DNA from: Altererythrobacter sp. C41
GTDB lineage: Bacteria; Pseudomonadota; Alphaproteobacteria; Sphingomonadales; Sphingomonadaceae
Direction of reading: 5' to 3'
NCBI RefSeq assembly: GCF_016803135.1
Contig: NZ_JAEVFE010000005.1
Location: 124,001 to 188,000 of the forward strand
DNA length: 64,000 nt
A model generated the notes under the pieces. The model was not told where the DNA came from and searched no databases. It saw nothing but the letters and a program-made list of their open reading frames with translations. Positions 17,978 to 26,245 of the stretch are shown here, one piece after another; position 1 is the first letter of the stretch; each line of letters starts with the position of its first letter. The position numbers and the translations under genes were made by a program.

Positions 17978-18940
17978 ATGACGGGGGTCTACATCACGAT
18001 CGACACCGAGTACGCGTCGAGCCTTGCGGGCCTCGGCCGGGCGGAGAACTTCGCGCGCTCGATCGCGGGGGAGACGCCCGAGGGTCCTGCCGGCGTGTTC
18101 TACAAGATGCGCCTGATGGAGCGCTGCGGCCTCAAGGGCGTGTTCTTCGTCGATCCCATGCCCGCGCTGCTGTGGGGGCGGGAGGCGATCGTCGACGTCG
18201 TCCGCCCGATCGTCGAGGCGGGTCACGACGTCCAGCTCCACTGCCATACCGAATGGCTCGAACTGGCCGGCAGTGCCAATCCGTTCGGCGGGCGGACCGG
18301 CCGGAACATCGCCGACTTCCCATTCGACGAGCAGTGCGCGATCCTCGAATGGGCGCGCGATACGCTGGTGGCGGCGGGCGCGCCGCGGCCGGTCGCGTTT
18401 CGCGCGGGCAACTACGGTGCGAACGACGACACCCTGCACGCCCTCGCCGAGATCGGGCTCGCCTACGATACGAGCCACACCCCGGGCATCGCCGATAGCG
18501 CGTGCCGCATCTCGCTGACCCGCCGGCATCGTCGGCCGATCCGCCACTGCGGGGTGATCGAAGTGCCGACCGGCTGCATCCGCACCTTCGGCCGCGGGCT
18601 GCGCCACGCGCAGGTCACGGCGATCTCCTCGGACGAGATGCTGGCGGCGATCCGCCACGCGCGCGATCACCACCTGTCGAGCTTCACGCTCGTCTCGCAC
18701 AGCTTCGAGCTGCTGTGCCGTGCGCGGATGCGGGTCAACACCATCCTGCAGCGGCGTTTCGAGAAGCTGTGCAAGGGGATCGCGGAAATGCCCGGCGTGG
18801 CAAGCGCGACCTACGCCGACGCCCCGCCCCGCCCTTCGGCGAAGGAAGGCCCGCGGCCGGTCCTGCCTGCAAGCCGCATGCGCGCGGGCATGCGGATGGC
18901 GGAGCAGCTCGTTTCAAACAGTCTCTACGGCGCGCGCTGA
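17978..18940 (+). CDS. Polysaccharide deacetylase-fold protein
   Basis: A 320-residue NodB/polysaccharide-deacetylase-like protein. It opens with VYITIDTEY, where the Asp and Glu take the place of the metal-binding Asp pair, and continues with DVQLHCHTEW (His-x-His metal site, about residue 87) and AFRAGNYGANDDTL (about 141), the motif-3 Arg region. Members of this subgroup in sphingomonads occur near cell-surface polysaccharide genes, but no such genes are adjacent here. No signal peptide is visible. The substrate, presumably a carbohydrate amide, is inferred only from the fold. Confidence 0.8.
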   Translation: MTGVYITIDTEYASSLAGLGRAENFARSIAGETPEGPAGVFYKMRLMERCGLKGVFFVDPMPALLWGREAIVDVVRPIVEAGHDVQLHCHTEWLELAGSANPFGGRTGRNIADFPFDEQCAILEWARDTLVAAGAPRPVAFRAGNYGANDDTLHALAEIGLAYDTSHTPGIADSACRISLTRRHRRPIRHCGVIEVPTGCIRTFGRGLRHAQVTAISSDEMLAAIRHARDHHLSSFTLVSHSFELLCRARMRVNTILQRRFEKLCKGIAEMPGVASATYADAPPRPSAKEGPRPVLPASRMRAGMRMAEQLVSNSLYGAR

Positions 18941-18949
18941 GGCGGTGGG

Positions 18950-19129
18950 CTAGAGGTCGATCGTCCGATCCTGCCGTTCCTCGAGATCCTCGCGCAGCTC
19001 GCGGGCGCCCCGCTCCGACTCGCGCACCGAGCTCTCGTCGGTCTGCTTGTCCCTCATCCAGACGTAGATCGCCACGACGAGGAGAATGATCGGGCCGAGA
19101 ATGACGGCGACGCCCCAGATGGAACCCAT
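18950..19129 (-). CDS. Small single-pass membrane protein, 59 residues
   Basis: A short open frame encodes 59 residues: an N-terminal helix [18 protein letters not shown] followed by a strongly charged tail rich in Arg and Glu ([19 protein letters not shown]) likely to form a helix. The ATG is preceded by AAGGAG at good spacing, and the stop lies ten bases past the convergent deacetylase-like gene. I do not recognise a named family. The ribosome site, membrane segment and tight fit between neighbours support it as a real gene. Confidence 0.65.
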   Translation of the reverse strand: MGSIWGVAVILGPIILLVVAIYVWMRDKQTDESSVRESERGARELREDLEERQDRTIDL

Positions 19130-19201
19130 CGGTCTGCTCCTTGGATCAGCTCATCCAAGGAAAACGCGCGGCGGCACCGATCTTTCCGGCGGACAAAGAG
19201 A

Positions 19202-19233
19202 AAGGGCCGGGAAGATCGCTCTTCCCGGCCCTT
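19202..19233 (-). terminator. Rho-independent terminator of rplK-rplA
   Basis: A perfect 14-base stem (19202-19215 with 19220-19233) and four-base loop is followed on the minus strand by a T-rich stretch. It lies 24 bases after the rplA stop. Confidence 0.85.
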
Positions 19234-19256
19234 CGATCGCGTCAACTCAGGCTGGA

Positions 19257-19952
19257 TCAGGCGCCTTCGACCTCGGCGAGGTCGAGCTTGAGGCCCGGGC
19301 CCATTGAGCTGGTCAGGGTGACCTTGCGCACGTACTTGCCCTTGGCGCCGGCCGGCTTGGCCTTCACCACGGCGTCGGTCAGCGCCTTGAAGTTCTTCAG
19401 CAGGTCCTCGTCCTTGAACGAGAGCTTGCCGATGCCGGAATGGATGATGCCCTGCTTCTCGACGCGGAATTCGACCTGGCCCGCCTTGGCGTCCTTCACG
19501 GCCTGCTCCACGTTCGGCGTCACGGTGCCCAGCTTCGGGTTCGGCATCAGGCCCTTGGGGCCGAGCACCTTACCGAGGCGGCCGACCACACCCATCATGT
19601 CGGGCGTCGCGATCACGCGGTCGTAGTCGAGGTTGCCGTTCTGCATGTCTTCCATCAGGTCCTCGGCACCGACCTTGTCGGCACCGGCGGCCAGCGCCTT
19701 GTCGGCGTTGTCGCCGCGCGCGAAGACCGCGACCTTGACGTCCTTGCCCGTGCCCGAGGGCAGCGAGACCATGCCGCGGACCATCTGGTCGGCGTGGCGC
19801 GGATCGACGCCGAGGTTCATCGCGACCTCGACCGTCTCGTCGAACTTCTTGCTCGCGTACTGGCGCAGGGTGCTCAGCGCCTCTTCGACGTTGTAGAGCT
19901 TCTCGGCGTCGAGCTCGGCGAGCGTCTTCTGCTTCTTCGTCAGCTTTGCCAT
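19257..19952 (-). CDS. rplA: 50S ribosomal protein L1
   Basis: A 231-residue ribosomal protein L1, the usual bacterial length. It forms the L1 stalk on 23S rRNA and in many bacteria represses its own operon by binding the mRNA. Signature segments include [30 protein letters not shown] (given in part) and [12 protein letters not shown]. It follows rplK by four bases, the standard order, and ends at a strong hairpin terminator. Unlike many genomes, rplJ and rplL do not follow immediately. Confidence 0.98.
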   Translation of the reverse strand: MAKLTKKQKTLAELDAEKLYNVEEALSTLRQYASKKFDETVEVAMNLGVDPRHADQMVRGMVSLPSGTGKDVKVAVFARGDNADKALAAGADKVGAEDLMEDMQNGNLDYDRVIATPDMMGVVGRLGKVLGPKGLMPNPKLGTVTPNVEQAVKDAKAGQVEFRVEKQGIIHSGIGKLSFKDEDLLKNFKALTDAVVKAKPAGAKGKYVRKVTLTSSMGPGLKLDLAEVEGA

Positions 19953-19956
19953 CGGA

Positions 19957-20388
19957 TCAGCCCTCCACCACTTCGAGGCCCATCGAACGCGCGGAGCCTT
20001 CGATGATCTTGGTCGCCTGCTCGATATCGTTCGCGTTGAGATCCTTCATCTTGGTCTCGGCGATCTCGGCAAGCTGCGAGCGCTTGATCGTTCCGGCCGA
20101 AACCTTGCCCGGCTCCTTCGAGCCCGACTTGAGCTTGGCCGCACGCTTGATCAGGAAGCTCGCCGGCGGGGTCTTGGTGACGAAGGTGAACGAGCGATCC
20201 GCATAGACCGTGATGATGGTCGGGATCGGCATCGACTTCTCGAGATCCTGCGTCGCGGCGTTGAACGCCTTGCAGAATTCCATGATGTTGACGCCGCGCT
20301 GACCCAGCGCGGGGCCGATCGGCGGGCTGGGGTTGGCAACGCCAGCCGGCACCTGCAGCTTGATGTAGCCGGTGATTTTCTTGGCCAT
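19957..20388 (-). CDS. rplK: 50S ribosomal protein L11
   Basis: A 143-residue ribosomal protein L11 of normal length, part of the GTPase-associated centre and needed for the RelA stringent response. It begins [16 protein letters not shown] and contains [19 protein letters not shown] and the C-terminal rRNA-binding [14 protein letters not shown] region. A ribosome site (AGGAGTGGCC) precedes ATG 20388. Its promoter should lie in the 616-base gap that separates it from nusG, a gap that also holds an inverted repeat. Confidence 0.98.
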   Translation of the reverse strand: MAKKITGYIKLQVPAGVANPSPPIGPALGQRGVNIMEFCKAFNAATQDLEKSMPIPTIITVYADRSFTFVTKTPPASFLIKRAAKLKSGSKEPGKVSAGTIKRSQLAEIAETKMKDLNANDIEQATKIIEGSARSMGLEVVEG

Positions 20389-21004
20389 GAGGCCACTCCT
20401 TTCTCACTGTTGCCCCGGCCGAGGCCGAAGCTCATGGTAAGCGGTCAAGCGGTCTACCGGGGCAGACCTCCCGCAATGGTTTCCCGGTGCTGTCGCGTGG
20501 GAAGGCGCGCAGATAGCGCCAACCGGGCAAAATGCAAGCGATAGTGCCCGCCGCGGCGGCGCAAGGTGACGCCGAGGCCTGACGCTCCCGCGGGTTTTAG
20601 CAAGTGTAACCTTGGCACCTTTTCGCTTTCACACCAGGGACTTGCGGGATGCTTGCGCGGACCGGGTGTGGCTTTTCCCATCGCGAAAGCCACACTGTCA
20701 CCTTGCACCGTCACCTTCTTCTTCACCGCCCGCAGAGGACGGGAGACTGGCACCATGGTGGCCCGCGAATCGTTCGTTCGATAGAACATATACGGAACGT
20801 AAGCGGGAAACGCGCATGTAGGAAAGGGGCAATCTCGAGCCCGGCCCACAGCCCGCCTGACCCGGTCCCTCCGTCATCCCAGCGGAAGCTGGGATCGGGT
20901 GCAGCAAGGTCCGGCTTGGCGGCCAGCGATCCCAGCTTCCGCTGGGATGACGGTGTGGGTGTCGGTGTGTGAGTGAATGGGACGGCGAGACGCCGCCCCG
21001 GCCC
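20389..21004. other. 616-base intergenic region between nusG and rplK
   Basis: No convincing gene is visible. The half near rplK should carry the rplKA promoter, though I could not fix a -35/-10 pair. The half near nusG holds the inverted repeat at 20871-20953. Open frames here lack ribosome sites and family motifs. In many relatives nusG and rplK are nearly adjacent. Confidence 0.6.
20871..20953. repeat. Extragenic inverted repeat, 27-base perfect arms
   Basis: Arms 20871-20897 and 20927-20953 are perfect reverse complements around a 29-base centre. Each arm itself contains the small palindrome TCCCAGC-GGAA-GCTGGGA. The layout, GTCATCCC at the outer edges, recurs at 31361, which suggests a REP-like repeat family. 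Confidence 0.85.
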
Positions 21005-21541
21005 TTACTTGACCAGTTCGACCTGCTCGAAGTCGAGCTCGACCGGGGTCGCGCGGCCGAAGATCGAGACGCTGACCTTGACCTTGGCCTTGTCGAAATC
21101 GAGCTCTTCCACCACGCCGTTGAAGCTCGCGAACGGGCCGTCGAGCACCTTGACCTGATCGCCGATCTCGTAATCGACGCTGATGTCCTTCTTCGGTGCG
21201 GACTTCGCTTCCTCGACGCCGCCGAAATAGCGCGCGGCCTCCTTCTCGGAGATCGGCTGCGGCTTGTTGCCCGAGCCGAGGAAGCCGGTGACCTTGGGCG
21301 TGTTCTTGACCAGGTGGTAGACGTCGTCGGTCAGCCGCAGCTTGGCGAGCACGTAGCCGGGCATGAACTTGCGCTCGACCTGCACCTTCTTGCCGCGCTT
21401 GACCTCGGTCACGGTCTCGGTCGGGACCTGCACTTCCTCGACGGCTTCCGACAGGCCCAGCCGTTCGGCCTCCGCAATGATCGCGTCGCGGACCTTGTTC
21501 TCGAAACCCGAATAGGCGTGGATGATGTACCAGCGAGCCAT
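21005..21541 (-). CDS. nusG: Transcription termination/antitermination protein NusG
   Basis: A 178-residue NusG, the universal transcription elongation factor that links RNA polymerase to Rho or ribosomes. It begins [19 protein letters not shown] (NGN domain), contains MPGYVLAKL, and ends with a KOW domain ([19 protein letters not shown]). ATG 21541 is chosen because it starts the conserved NGN domain; the frame remains open upstream but that part shadows secE. It follows secE by 32 bases, the normal gene order. Confidence 0.98.
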   Translation of the reverse strand: MARWYIIHAYSGFENKVRDAIIAEAERLGLSEAVEEVQVPTETVTEVKRGKKVQVERKFMPGYVLAKLRLTDDVYHLVKNTPKVTGFLGSGNKPQPISEKEAARYFGGVEEAKSAPKKDISVDYEIGDQVKVLDGPFASFNGVVEELDFDKAKVKVSVSIFGRATPVELDFEQVELVK

Positions 21542-21573
21542 TGTGATCCCTGTCGTGCCTTTGTGTTTTTCGA

Positions 21574-21768
21574 TCAGGCGATCGTCAGCAGCCAGCGCAC
21601 CACTGCGCCGAAGGCCGAATCGATGCCGAGAAAGAACAGCGAGAGAATCAGCATCATGATCCCGACGAAGATCGACGTGCGGACCGTCTCTTCGCGCGAC
21701 GGCCATACCACCTTGCTGCCTTCGGCGCGGACCTGGCGGATGAACTCCCCGGGGCTGGTCTTGGCCAT
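21574..21768 (-). CDS. secE: Preprotein translocase subunit SecE
   Basis: A 64-residue single-helix SecE, the short form found in most bacteria other than enterics. It stabilises SecY in the protein-export channel. A cytoplasmic amphipathic segment with the conserved KVVWPSREET is followed by one membrane helix (IFVGIMMLILSLFFLGI). ATG 21768 is used because the conserved region begins there; an 18-codon extension would be atypical. It is co-directional with nusG. The usual upstream tRNA-Trp is displaced by about 2.2 kb. Confidence 0.95.
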   Translation of the reverse strand: MAKTSPGEFIRQVRAEGSKVVWPSREETVRTSIFVGIMMLILSLFFLGIDSAFGAVVRWLLTIA

Positions 21769-22029
21769 GTGCTCTCTCGCTCTTGCCTGAAATTCCTGTC
21801 GCGCCTTCCGGAATGGGGCCATCGCCGCCCCGGTTCAAGTCCGGGAGGGGCTTTTCAAGGCTCCGATGTCGGAAGGCGGGCTGCATTTAGGCGGCATGGC
21901 AGGCAAAAGCAAGGCGGTGCGGCGTGGAGCGACAAACCGGTTGCAGTGGAAACTTGGGGGTGGTCCTCGCCGCTTCGCGCCGTTAGCCTGCCCATCATAT
22001 TTCAGGGGCACTTAAGGGGATAGACGCGA

Positions 22030-23571
22030 ATGGCAGCAAGCCAGGCACCAGCCACGCTGGGCGAACGACTGATCGCACCGGTCACCAACATATCCGACTT
22101 CATCTGGGGCGGGACGTGGAACGGTGAGCAGTTGATCCCCATTCCGCCCCTGGCCGTGATCCTGCTCGGCGTGGGGCTGTGGATCATGATCGGCCTGCGC
22201 TTCTATCCCATCGTCAAGTTCGGCGCGGCAGTGCGCGGGCTCTTCGCGGGCCGCAAAGGCTCCGGATCAGGCGAGATCAGCCCTTTCGCCGCGCTTTCCA
22301 CCGCGCTCTCGGGTCAGGTCGGCACCGGCAATCTGGCCGGCGTCGCCACGGCGATCGCGCTCGGCGGGCCCGGCGCCGTGTTCTGGATGTGGATCACCGC
22401 GCTGTTCGGCATGGCGCTCGCCTTTGCCGAAGGCAGCCTCGCCATCCGCTATCGCGAGACCACGTCCGATGGCGTCGCTCGCGGCGGTCCGATGAGCTAC
22501 ATCATGCTGGGCCTCGGCCCGAAATGGACCTGGCTGGCGATCGTGTTCTGCATCGGCACGCTGTTCTCGGCGCTGGTCACCGGCAATTCGATCCAGGCCA
22601 ACGAAGTGGCGAGCGGCCTCACCGAGCTGTTCGGGTTCGAGCGGTGGCTGGGCGGGCTGATCGTCGCGATCGCGGTGTTCGTGGTGATCATCGGCGGCAT
22701 CAAGTCGATCGGCAACGTGGCCGAGAAAATCGTGCCGTTCATGGCAGCGGCCTACATCGTCATGGCGCTGATCGCCCTCGCCATCAATTTCGGGGACCTA
22801 CCGGAGACTTTCGGCCGCATTTTCGCCGGGGCGTTCAACGCGCAGAGCGCCAGCGGCGGCTTCGCCGGCGCGGCGATCATCCTGGCGATCCGCGCGGGCG
22901 TGGCACGCGGGCTGTTCTCCAACGAGGCCGGGCAAGGTTCGACGCCGATGGCGCACGCCGTGGCGCAGACAGACGATCCCGAGCAGCAGGGCCGGATGGC
23001 GATGCTCGGCACCTTCATCGACACGATCGTGATCTGCACCATGACCGCGCTCGTCATCCTGACGGTGCAGGGCGACTTCACCTACAACGGCCAGCCCGTC
23101 GATCACGTGTGGCAGTCCGACCTCGGGACCACGGCCATGTCGGGCTTCGTGACGACATCGGGCGCATTCGCCGCGGCGTTCCCGTTCGAGATCGGATCGA
23201 TCCCGCTCGGCACGCTGGTCGCCAGTGTGGCGCTGATCCTGTTCGTCTTCACCACCCTGCTGACCTGGTCCTATTACGGCGAGCGCGCAATCACGTTCAT
23301 CTACGACCGGGTGCCCGGCTCCACTCGGGGCGGCGAGAAGGTGCTCCACATCATCTGGCGGGTGATCTGGTGCATCGCCATCTTCATCGGCGCGATGCAG
23401 CCGTCCCAGCTCGTCTGGCGGCTGGGCGACATCTCGAATGCGACGATGGCCCTGCCCAACCTGCTTGCGCTGGCGCTGCTGTCGGGCGTCGTGTTCAAGC
23501 TGGCGCGGGGCGAGCGCAAGGCCGGGCGCGACTACCGCAGCGAAACGCCGGAAGAGCCCGAAGAATACTGA
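22030..23571 (+). CDS. Sodium:alanine/glycine symporter (AGCS family)
   Basis: A 513-residue inner-membrane symporter of the AGCS family, which imports alanine or glycine with Na+. Signature segments include FAALSTALSGQVGTGNLAGV (about residue 90), GVARGLFSNEAGQGSTPMAHA (given in part: FSNEAGQGSTPMAHA, about 300) and a series of about eleven hydrophobic helices. An AAGGGGA site precedes ATG 22030. It is divergent from secE and ends at a hairpin terminator. It separates secE-nusG from tRNA-Trp, which are usually neighbours in alphaproteobacteria. Confidence 0.95.
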   Translation: MAASQAPATLGERLIAPVTNISDFIWGGTWNGEQLIPIPPLAVILLGVGLWIMIGLRFYPIVKFGAAVRGLFAGRKGSGSGEISPFAALSTALSGQVGTGNLAGVATAIALGGPGAVFWMWITALFGMALAFAEGSLAIRYRETTSDGVARGGPMSYIMLGLGPKWTWLAIVFCIGTLFSALVTGNSIQANEVASGLTELFGFERWLGGLIVAIAVFVVIIGGIKSIGNVAEKIVPFMAAAYIVMALIALAINFGDLPETFGRIFAGAFNAQSASGGFAGAAIILAIRAGVARGLFSNEAGQGSTPMAHAVAQTDDPEQQGRMAMLGTFIDTIVICTMTALVILTVQGDFTYNGQPVDHVWQSDLGTTAMSGFVTTSGAFAAAFPFEIGSIPLGTLVASVALILFVFTTLLTWSYYGERAITFIYDRVPGSTRGGEKVLHIIWRVIWCIAIFIGAMQPSQLVWRLGDISNATMALPNLLALALLSGVVFKLARGERKAGRDYRSETPEEPEEY

Positions 23572-23584
23572 CGGCCGACCAGAG

Positions 23585-23619
23585 AAAGGGGCCGGATGCC
23601 CGTGCATCCGGCCCCTTTT
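23585..23619 (+). terminator. Rho-independent terminator after the AGCS symporter
   Basis: A perfect 15-base stem (23585-23599 with 23604-23618), four-base loop and a TTTTC tail follow the symporter stop by 13 bases. It can also fold in the minus direction, for the convergent small gene. Confidence 0.85.
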
Positions 23620-23650
23620 CCGTTCTGTCGTCCCACCGGGTGACGGGATT

Positions 23651-23800
23651 CTAGCGGACGCCGAACAGGCGGGCCCAGAACCCCGGCTCTTCCATCGGCC
23701 GGATCGGTCCGTGCATCAGATATCGCAGCGAAGCGTCGCGATGGGGGCGGGGCTGAACCCACCGGTCGGGGCGACTGCTGCGGAAGGTCAAACCCGACAT
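23651..23800 (-). CDS. Small conserved-looking protein, 49 residues
   Basis: A 49-residue open frame rich in Arg and Pro, without a membrane helix, ending in PMEEPGFWARLFGVR. Its ATG at 23800 is preceded by GGAGACG at good spacing, and it fits between the terminator and the tRNA. The compact C-terminal aromatic motif looks like a conserved small sphingomonad protein, but I cannot name a family and this recollection is weak. A longer start at 23905 is less likely because the ribosome site marks 23800. Confidence 0.5.
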   Translation of the reverse strand: MSGLTFRSSRPDRWVQPRPHRDASLRYLMHGPIRPMEEPGFWARLFGVR

Positions 23801-23998
23801 GGCATCGTCTCCATGATCACTCGTGCCCTCCGTCCGACGCATACAATGACCGGTTCGGCGCAGCGGTTCCCGGCCTTGCGGCGGCTGCTCCACTGCGGGA
23901 CGCAAGCCCGAGCGCCTCGCGCTGTTTGTCGAGGGGGTTCCCGTGGAGAGCGAATTTTCAGGAGCTGTGGCGCGAATGCCATCGCGGCCGGAATCGCC

Positions 23999-24074
23999 TG
24001 GCAGGGGTGACAGGATTCGAACCCGTGGCCCTCGGTTTTGGAGACCGATGCTCTACCAACTGAGCTACACCCCT
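23999..24074 (-). tRNA. tRNA-Trp (anticodon CCA), CCA tail encoded
   Basis: The minus strand folds as a complete tRNA: acceptor AGGGGTG with CACCCCT, D-arm GCTCAGTTGGTAGAGC, anticodon stem TCGGT/ACCGA with loop CTCCAAA (anticodon CCA), T-arm with GGTTCGAATCC, discriminator G and an encoded CCA. This tRNA normally precedes secE in related genomes. Confidence 0.98.
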
Positions 24075-24173
24075 GCAGGCGGAAGCGCCCTCTAAAGCGA
24101 AGCACGGGGGATGGCAAGGCGGCGCGCGCATGGCGCTAGGAACTTCGCCCCATGCGCGATAGAGGCGGCGGTC

Positions 24174-24869
24174 ATGCACGCGCCCGCGCAAGGCCCGATC
24201 CCCGGCGATCTCCTGCTGCTCGCCTATCGCAACGGGATCTTCCCGATGGCGGACGGCCGCGACGACCCGGAAGTGTTCTGGGTCGAGCCGCGCAAGCGCG
24301 CGATCCTCCCGCTCGACCGATTCCACTGCTCGCGCTCGCTGCGCAAGGTCCTGCGGCACGGCGGGTTCACCGTCACCTGCGACCGCGCCTTCGAGGAGGT
24401 CCTGCGCGCCTGCGCCGCGCCCCGGCCGGATCACGAGGGGACCTGGATCAACCGCCGGATCGAGGAGAGTTTCTGCGCACTTCACCGCGACGGGCACGCC
24501 CATTCGCTCGAATGCTGGCGGGGCGGCGAGCTCGTCGGCGGGCTCTACGGGCTCGCGGTCGACCGGGCATTCTGCGGCGAGAGCATGTTCAGCCGCGCCG
24601 ACAATGCGTCCAAGGTGGCGCTCGCCTGGCTGGTGGCGCTGATGCGGCGGGCCGGCTTCGCGCTGCTCGACTGCCAGTTCATGACCCCGCACCTCGCCTC
24701 GCTAGGTGCGGTGGAGATTTCACAGCGGCGCTACTGCGCCTTGCTGGAGGATGCGCGCGGCGAGCCGCGCATGACGCTGGCCGAAGCCTACGATTCGCTG
24801 CTGGCCGAGGCCGAGCCGCCCTCTTCGCCCGGGAACGTCATCGCGCAGTCCTTCACCCAGACGTCGTAG
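24174..24869 (+). CDS. aat: Leucyl/phenylalanyl-tRNA-protein transferase
   Basis: A 231-residue L/F-transferase, which adds Leu or Phe to proteins with N-terminal Arg or Lys for degradation by ClpAP. Family signatures: LAYRNGIFPMAD near residue 16, WVEPRKRAILP, the GTWIN segment, SLECWRGGELVGGLYGLAVD and FCGESMFSRADNASK. ATG 24174 gives the normal length; upstream in-frame starts overlap the spacer next to the tRNA. The last 82 bases overlap the convergent DUF2155 gene, an arrangement that keeps both C-termini constrained. Confidence 0.96.
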   Translation: MHAPAQGPIPGDLLLLAYRNGIFPMADGRDDPEVFWVEPRKRAILPLDRFHCSRSLRKVLRHGGFTVTCDRAFEEVLRACAAPRPDHEGTWINRRIEESFCALHRDGHAHSLECWRGGELVGGLYGLAVDRAFCGESMFSRADNASKVALAWLVALMRRAGFALLDCQFMTPHLASLGAVEISQRRYCALLEDARGEPRMTLAEAYDSLLAEAEPPSSPGNVIAQSFTQTS

Positions 24870-25321
24870 ATCGGGTGCTCGACCACGTTCAGGCTGGGCG
24901 AGTTCTTGAACAGCCAGCCCGAGAAGGTCTTGTCCCACACCCCTTCGTCGCCCGCCTGGCGGACGAAGACCTGGACGAACGCCCCGGTCTCGTGCGGCAT
25001 CTCCCAGGGGGCGGTGCGCTCGCAGGCGGCGAGGCGGACGATCACGTCACCCACGCGGCGCGATTCGCCGGGCTGCATCTCCAGGTCCTGCGACAGGTTG
25101 TTGCGCTTGTTGAGCAGGCCGAGCGTGGCGACCCGCTCTTCCATCTGCGTTCCCGCGCCGCTGTCGCCGACCGGCGCGGGCGGCGTGCCGGTGCGCAGGC
25201 TTTCGGGAATCTCGGTCTCGACCGGCTCCGGCGCCGGCGCTTCCTGCGTGCAGGCGGCGAGCGCCGCGGCCAGTGGCAGCGCGAGGGCGAGCCGGCCCAC
25301 GCTCAGTTGTCCGGCGACCAC
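24788..25321 (-). CDS. DUF2155 family lipoprotein
   Basis: A 177-residue exported protein with a lipoprotein-type signal (ALPLAAALAAC). The second half carries the DUF2155 core: GDVIVRLAACERTAPWEMPH, AFVQVFV and FSGWLFKNSPSLNVVEHPIYDVWVKDC (shown in part: FSGWLFKNSPSLNVVEHP). Function is unknown; the family is confined mainly to alphaproteobacteria. The start is GTG: 25321 is used, overlapping NDUFA12 by 19 bases, while GTG 25300, directly after that stop, is a fair alternative. The 3' end overlaps aat by 82 bases. Confidence 0.85.
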   Translation of the reverse strand: MVAGQLSVGRLALALPLAAALAACTQEAPAPEPVETEIPESLRTGTPPAPVGDSGAGTQMEERVATLGLLNKRNNLSQDLEMQPGESRRVGDVIVRLAACERTAPWEMPHETGAFVQVFVRQAGDEGVWDKTFSGWLFKNSPSLNVVEHPIYDVWVKDCAMTFPGEEGGSASASSES

Positions 25322-25701
25322 GCTTCGTAGTCACCCGTTGCCGCCGCACGGCGCCCGCCGCGCTGCAGCGCCCCCTGCGGCAGGTAGGCTGCCTCCGTCC
25401 CCGTCGCGTTCGGCGTGTAGTCGGCTTCCCAGATCCGCGGCGGGGGCAGGCGGCTCTCGGGCACGTCGTCGAACTGGCCGTGGAGCCAGCCATGCCATTC
25501 GGGGGGCACCCGGCTGGCGTCGTTCGAACCGTCGTAGATCACCCAGCGGCGCTCCCGCCCGTCGGGCGACTTCTTGCGCGACCGGAAGTAGCGGTTGCCC
25601 TGCGCGTCGGTGCCGACTTCGACACCGTGGCGCCAGCTATTGAGCAGCGTGCCGATCGTCGCGCCGTTCCACCAGGTGAAGATCTTGGCCAGGAAGTTCA
25701 T
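25303..25701 (-). CDS. NDUFA12-type NADH:ubiquinone oxidoreductase accessory subunit
   Basis: A 132-residue soluble protein of the NDUFA12/B17.2 family, an accessory subunit of respiratory complex I shared by alphaproteobacteria and mitochondria. Family residues are clear: GTDAQGNRYFRSRK, RRWVIYDG and PPEWHGWLHGQFDDVP. ATG 25701 gives the normal length. It precedes DUF2155 and aat in the order usual for alphaproteobacteria, although the reason for that conserved neighbourhood is unknown. Strong taxonomic marker for the class. Confidence 0.95.
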   Translation of the reverse strand: MNFLAKIFTWWNGATIGTLLNSWRHGVEVGTDAQGNRYFRSRKKSPDGRERRWVIYDGSNDASRVPPEWHGWLHGQFDDVPESRLPPPRIWEADYTPNATGTEAAYLPQGALQRGGRRAAATGDYEAWSPDN

Positions 25702-25762
25702 GGAGCGGGCGGTTAGCCGATTCGCTCCGCGCGGCCAAGCGCGCAATTGAGAACGGCCGCGA

Positions 25763-26245
25763 TTACCATTCGACCGCGTCGCCCGGCTCGATCCCCAGTT
25801 CGGCCGCCCGGCCCCCGGGAATTTCGAGCACGGCGCTCGTCAGCCCGACGGCCGAAACGGAATCGAGCGAATAGGGAACGGTGTTGGCAGCGATGTTCAT
25901 GATCCGCCCGTCCTCGCCGATGAAGATGATGTCGAGCGGCAGCGGGGTATTCTTCATCCAGAAGCTCGCCACGTCGGGCGGATTGCGGGGAAAGACCATG
26001 CCCTCGTTCGGCCCGAGCTCGGTGCGGAACATGAGCCCGCGTGCCTGCTCCTGCGGGGTGCGTGCAACTTCCACCGTGAAGGCGTGGCGCTTGCCGTCGC
26101 TGACCACCGCGAGCGGGATCGTCTCCAGCCCCGAGACCGGATGGCGGCTGGTGGTGGTCTCGGCAGGGGCGGCCGCCCCCGCGCCGGCCTGGGGCGAGCA
26201 GGCCACCGCGAGTGCGGCGGCGAGAAGGGAAAGCAGTGGGCGCAT
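25763..26245 (-). CDS. DUF192 family lipoprotein
   Basis: A 160-residue exported protein with lipobox AVAC (Cys16) and a DUF192 domain: EQARGLMFRTEL, GMVFPRNPPDVASFWMKNT (in part: FWMKNTPLPLDIIFI) and IPGGRAAELGI are the family core. DUF192 proteins are small periplasmic or extracellular beta proteins of unknown function. The start codon directly follows the recX stop (TAGATG), so translation is probably coupled. Nothing about recX suggests a shared role. Confidence 0.88.
   Translation of the reverse strand: MRPLLSLLAAALAVACSPQAGAGAAAPAETTTSRHPVSGLETIPLAVVSDGKRHAFTVEVARTPQEQARGLMFRTELGPNEGMVFPRNPPDVASFWMKNTPLPLDIIFIGEDGRIMNIAANTVPYSLDSVSAVGLTSAVLEIPGGRAAELGIEPGDAVEW

Noticed and set aside
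20454-20849. 131-codon minus-strand frame in the gap upstream of rplK
   Set aside because: No ribosome site, no recognisable segment, and it covers the expected rplK promoter.
20871-20953. Possible CRISPR repeat unit
   Set aside because: Only two inverted, not direct, copies are present, with no regular spacers and no cas genes.
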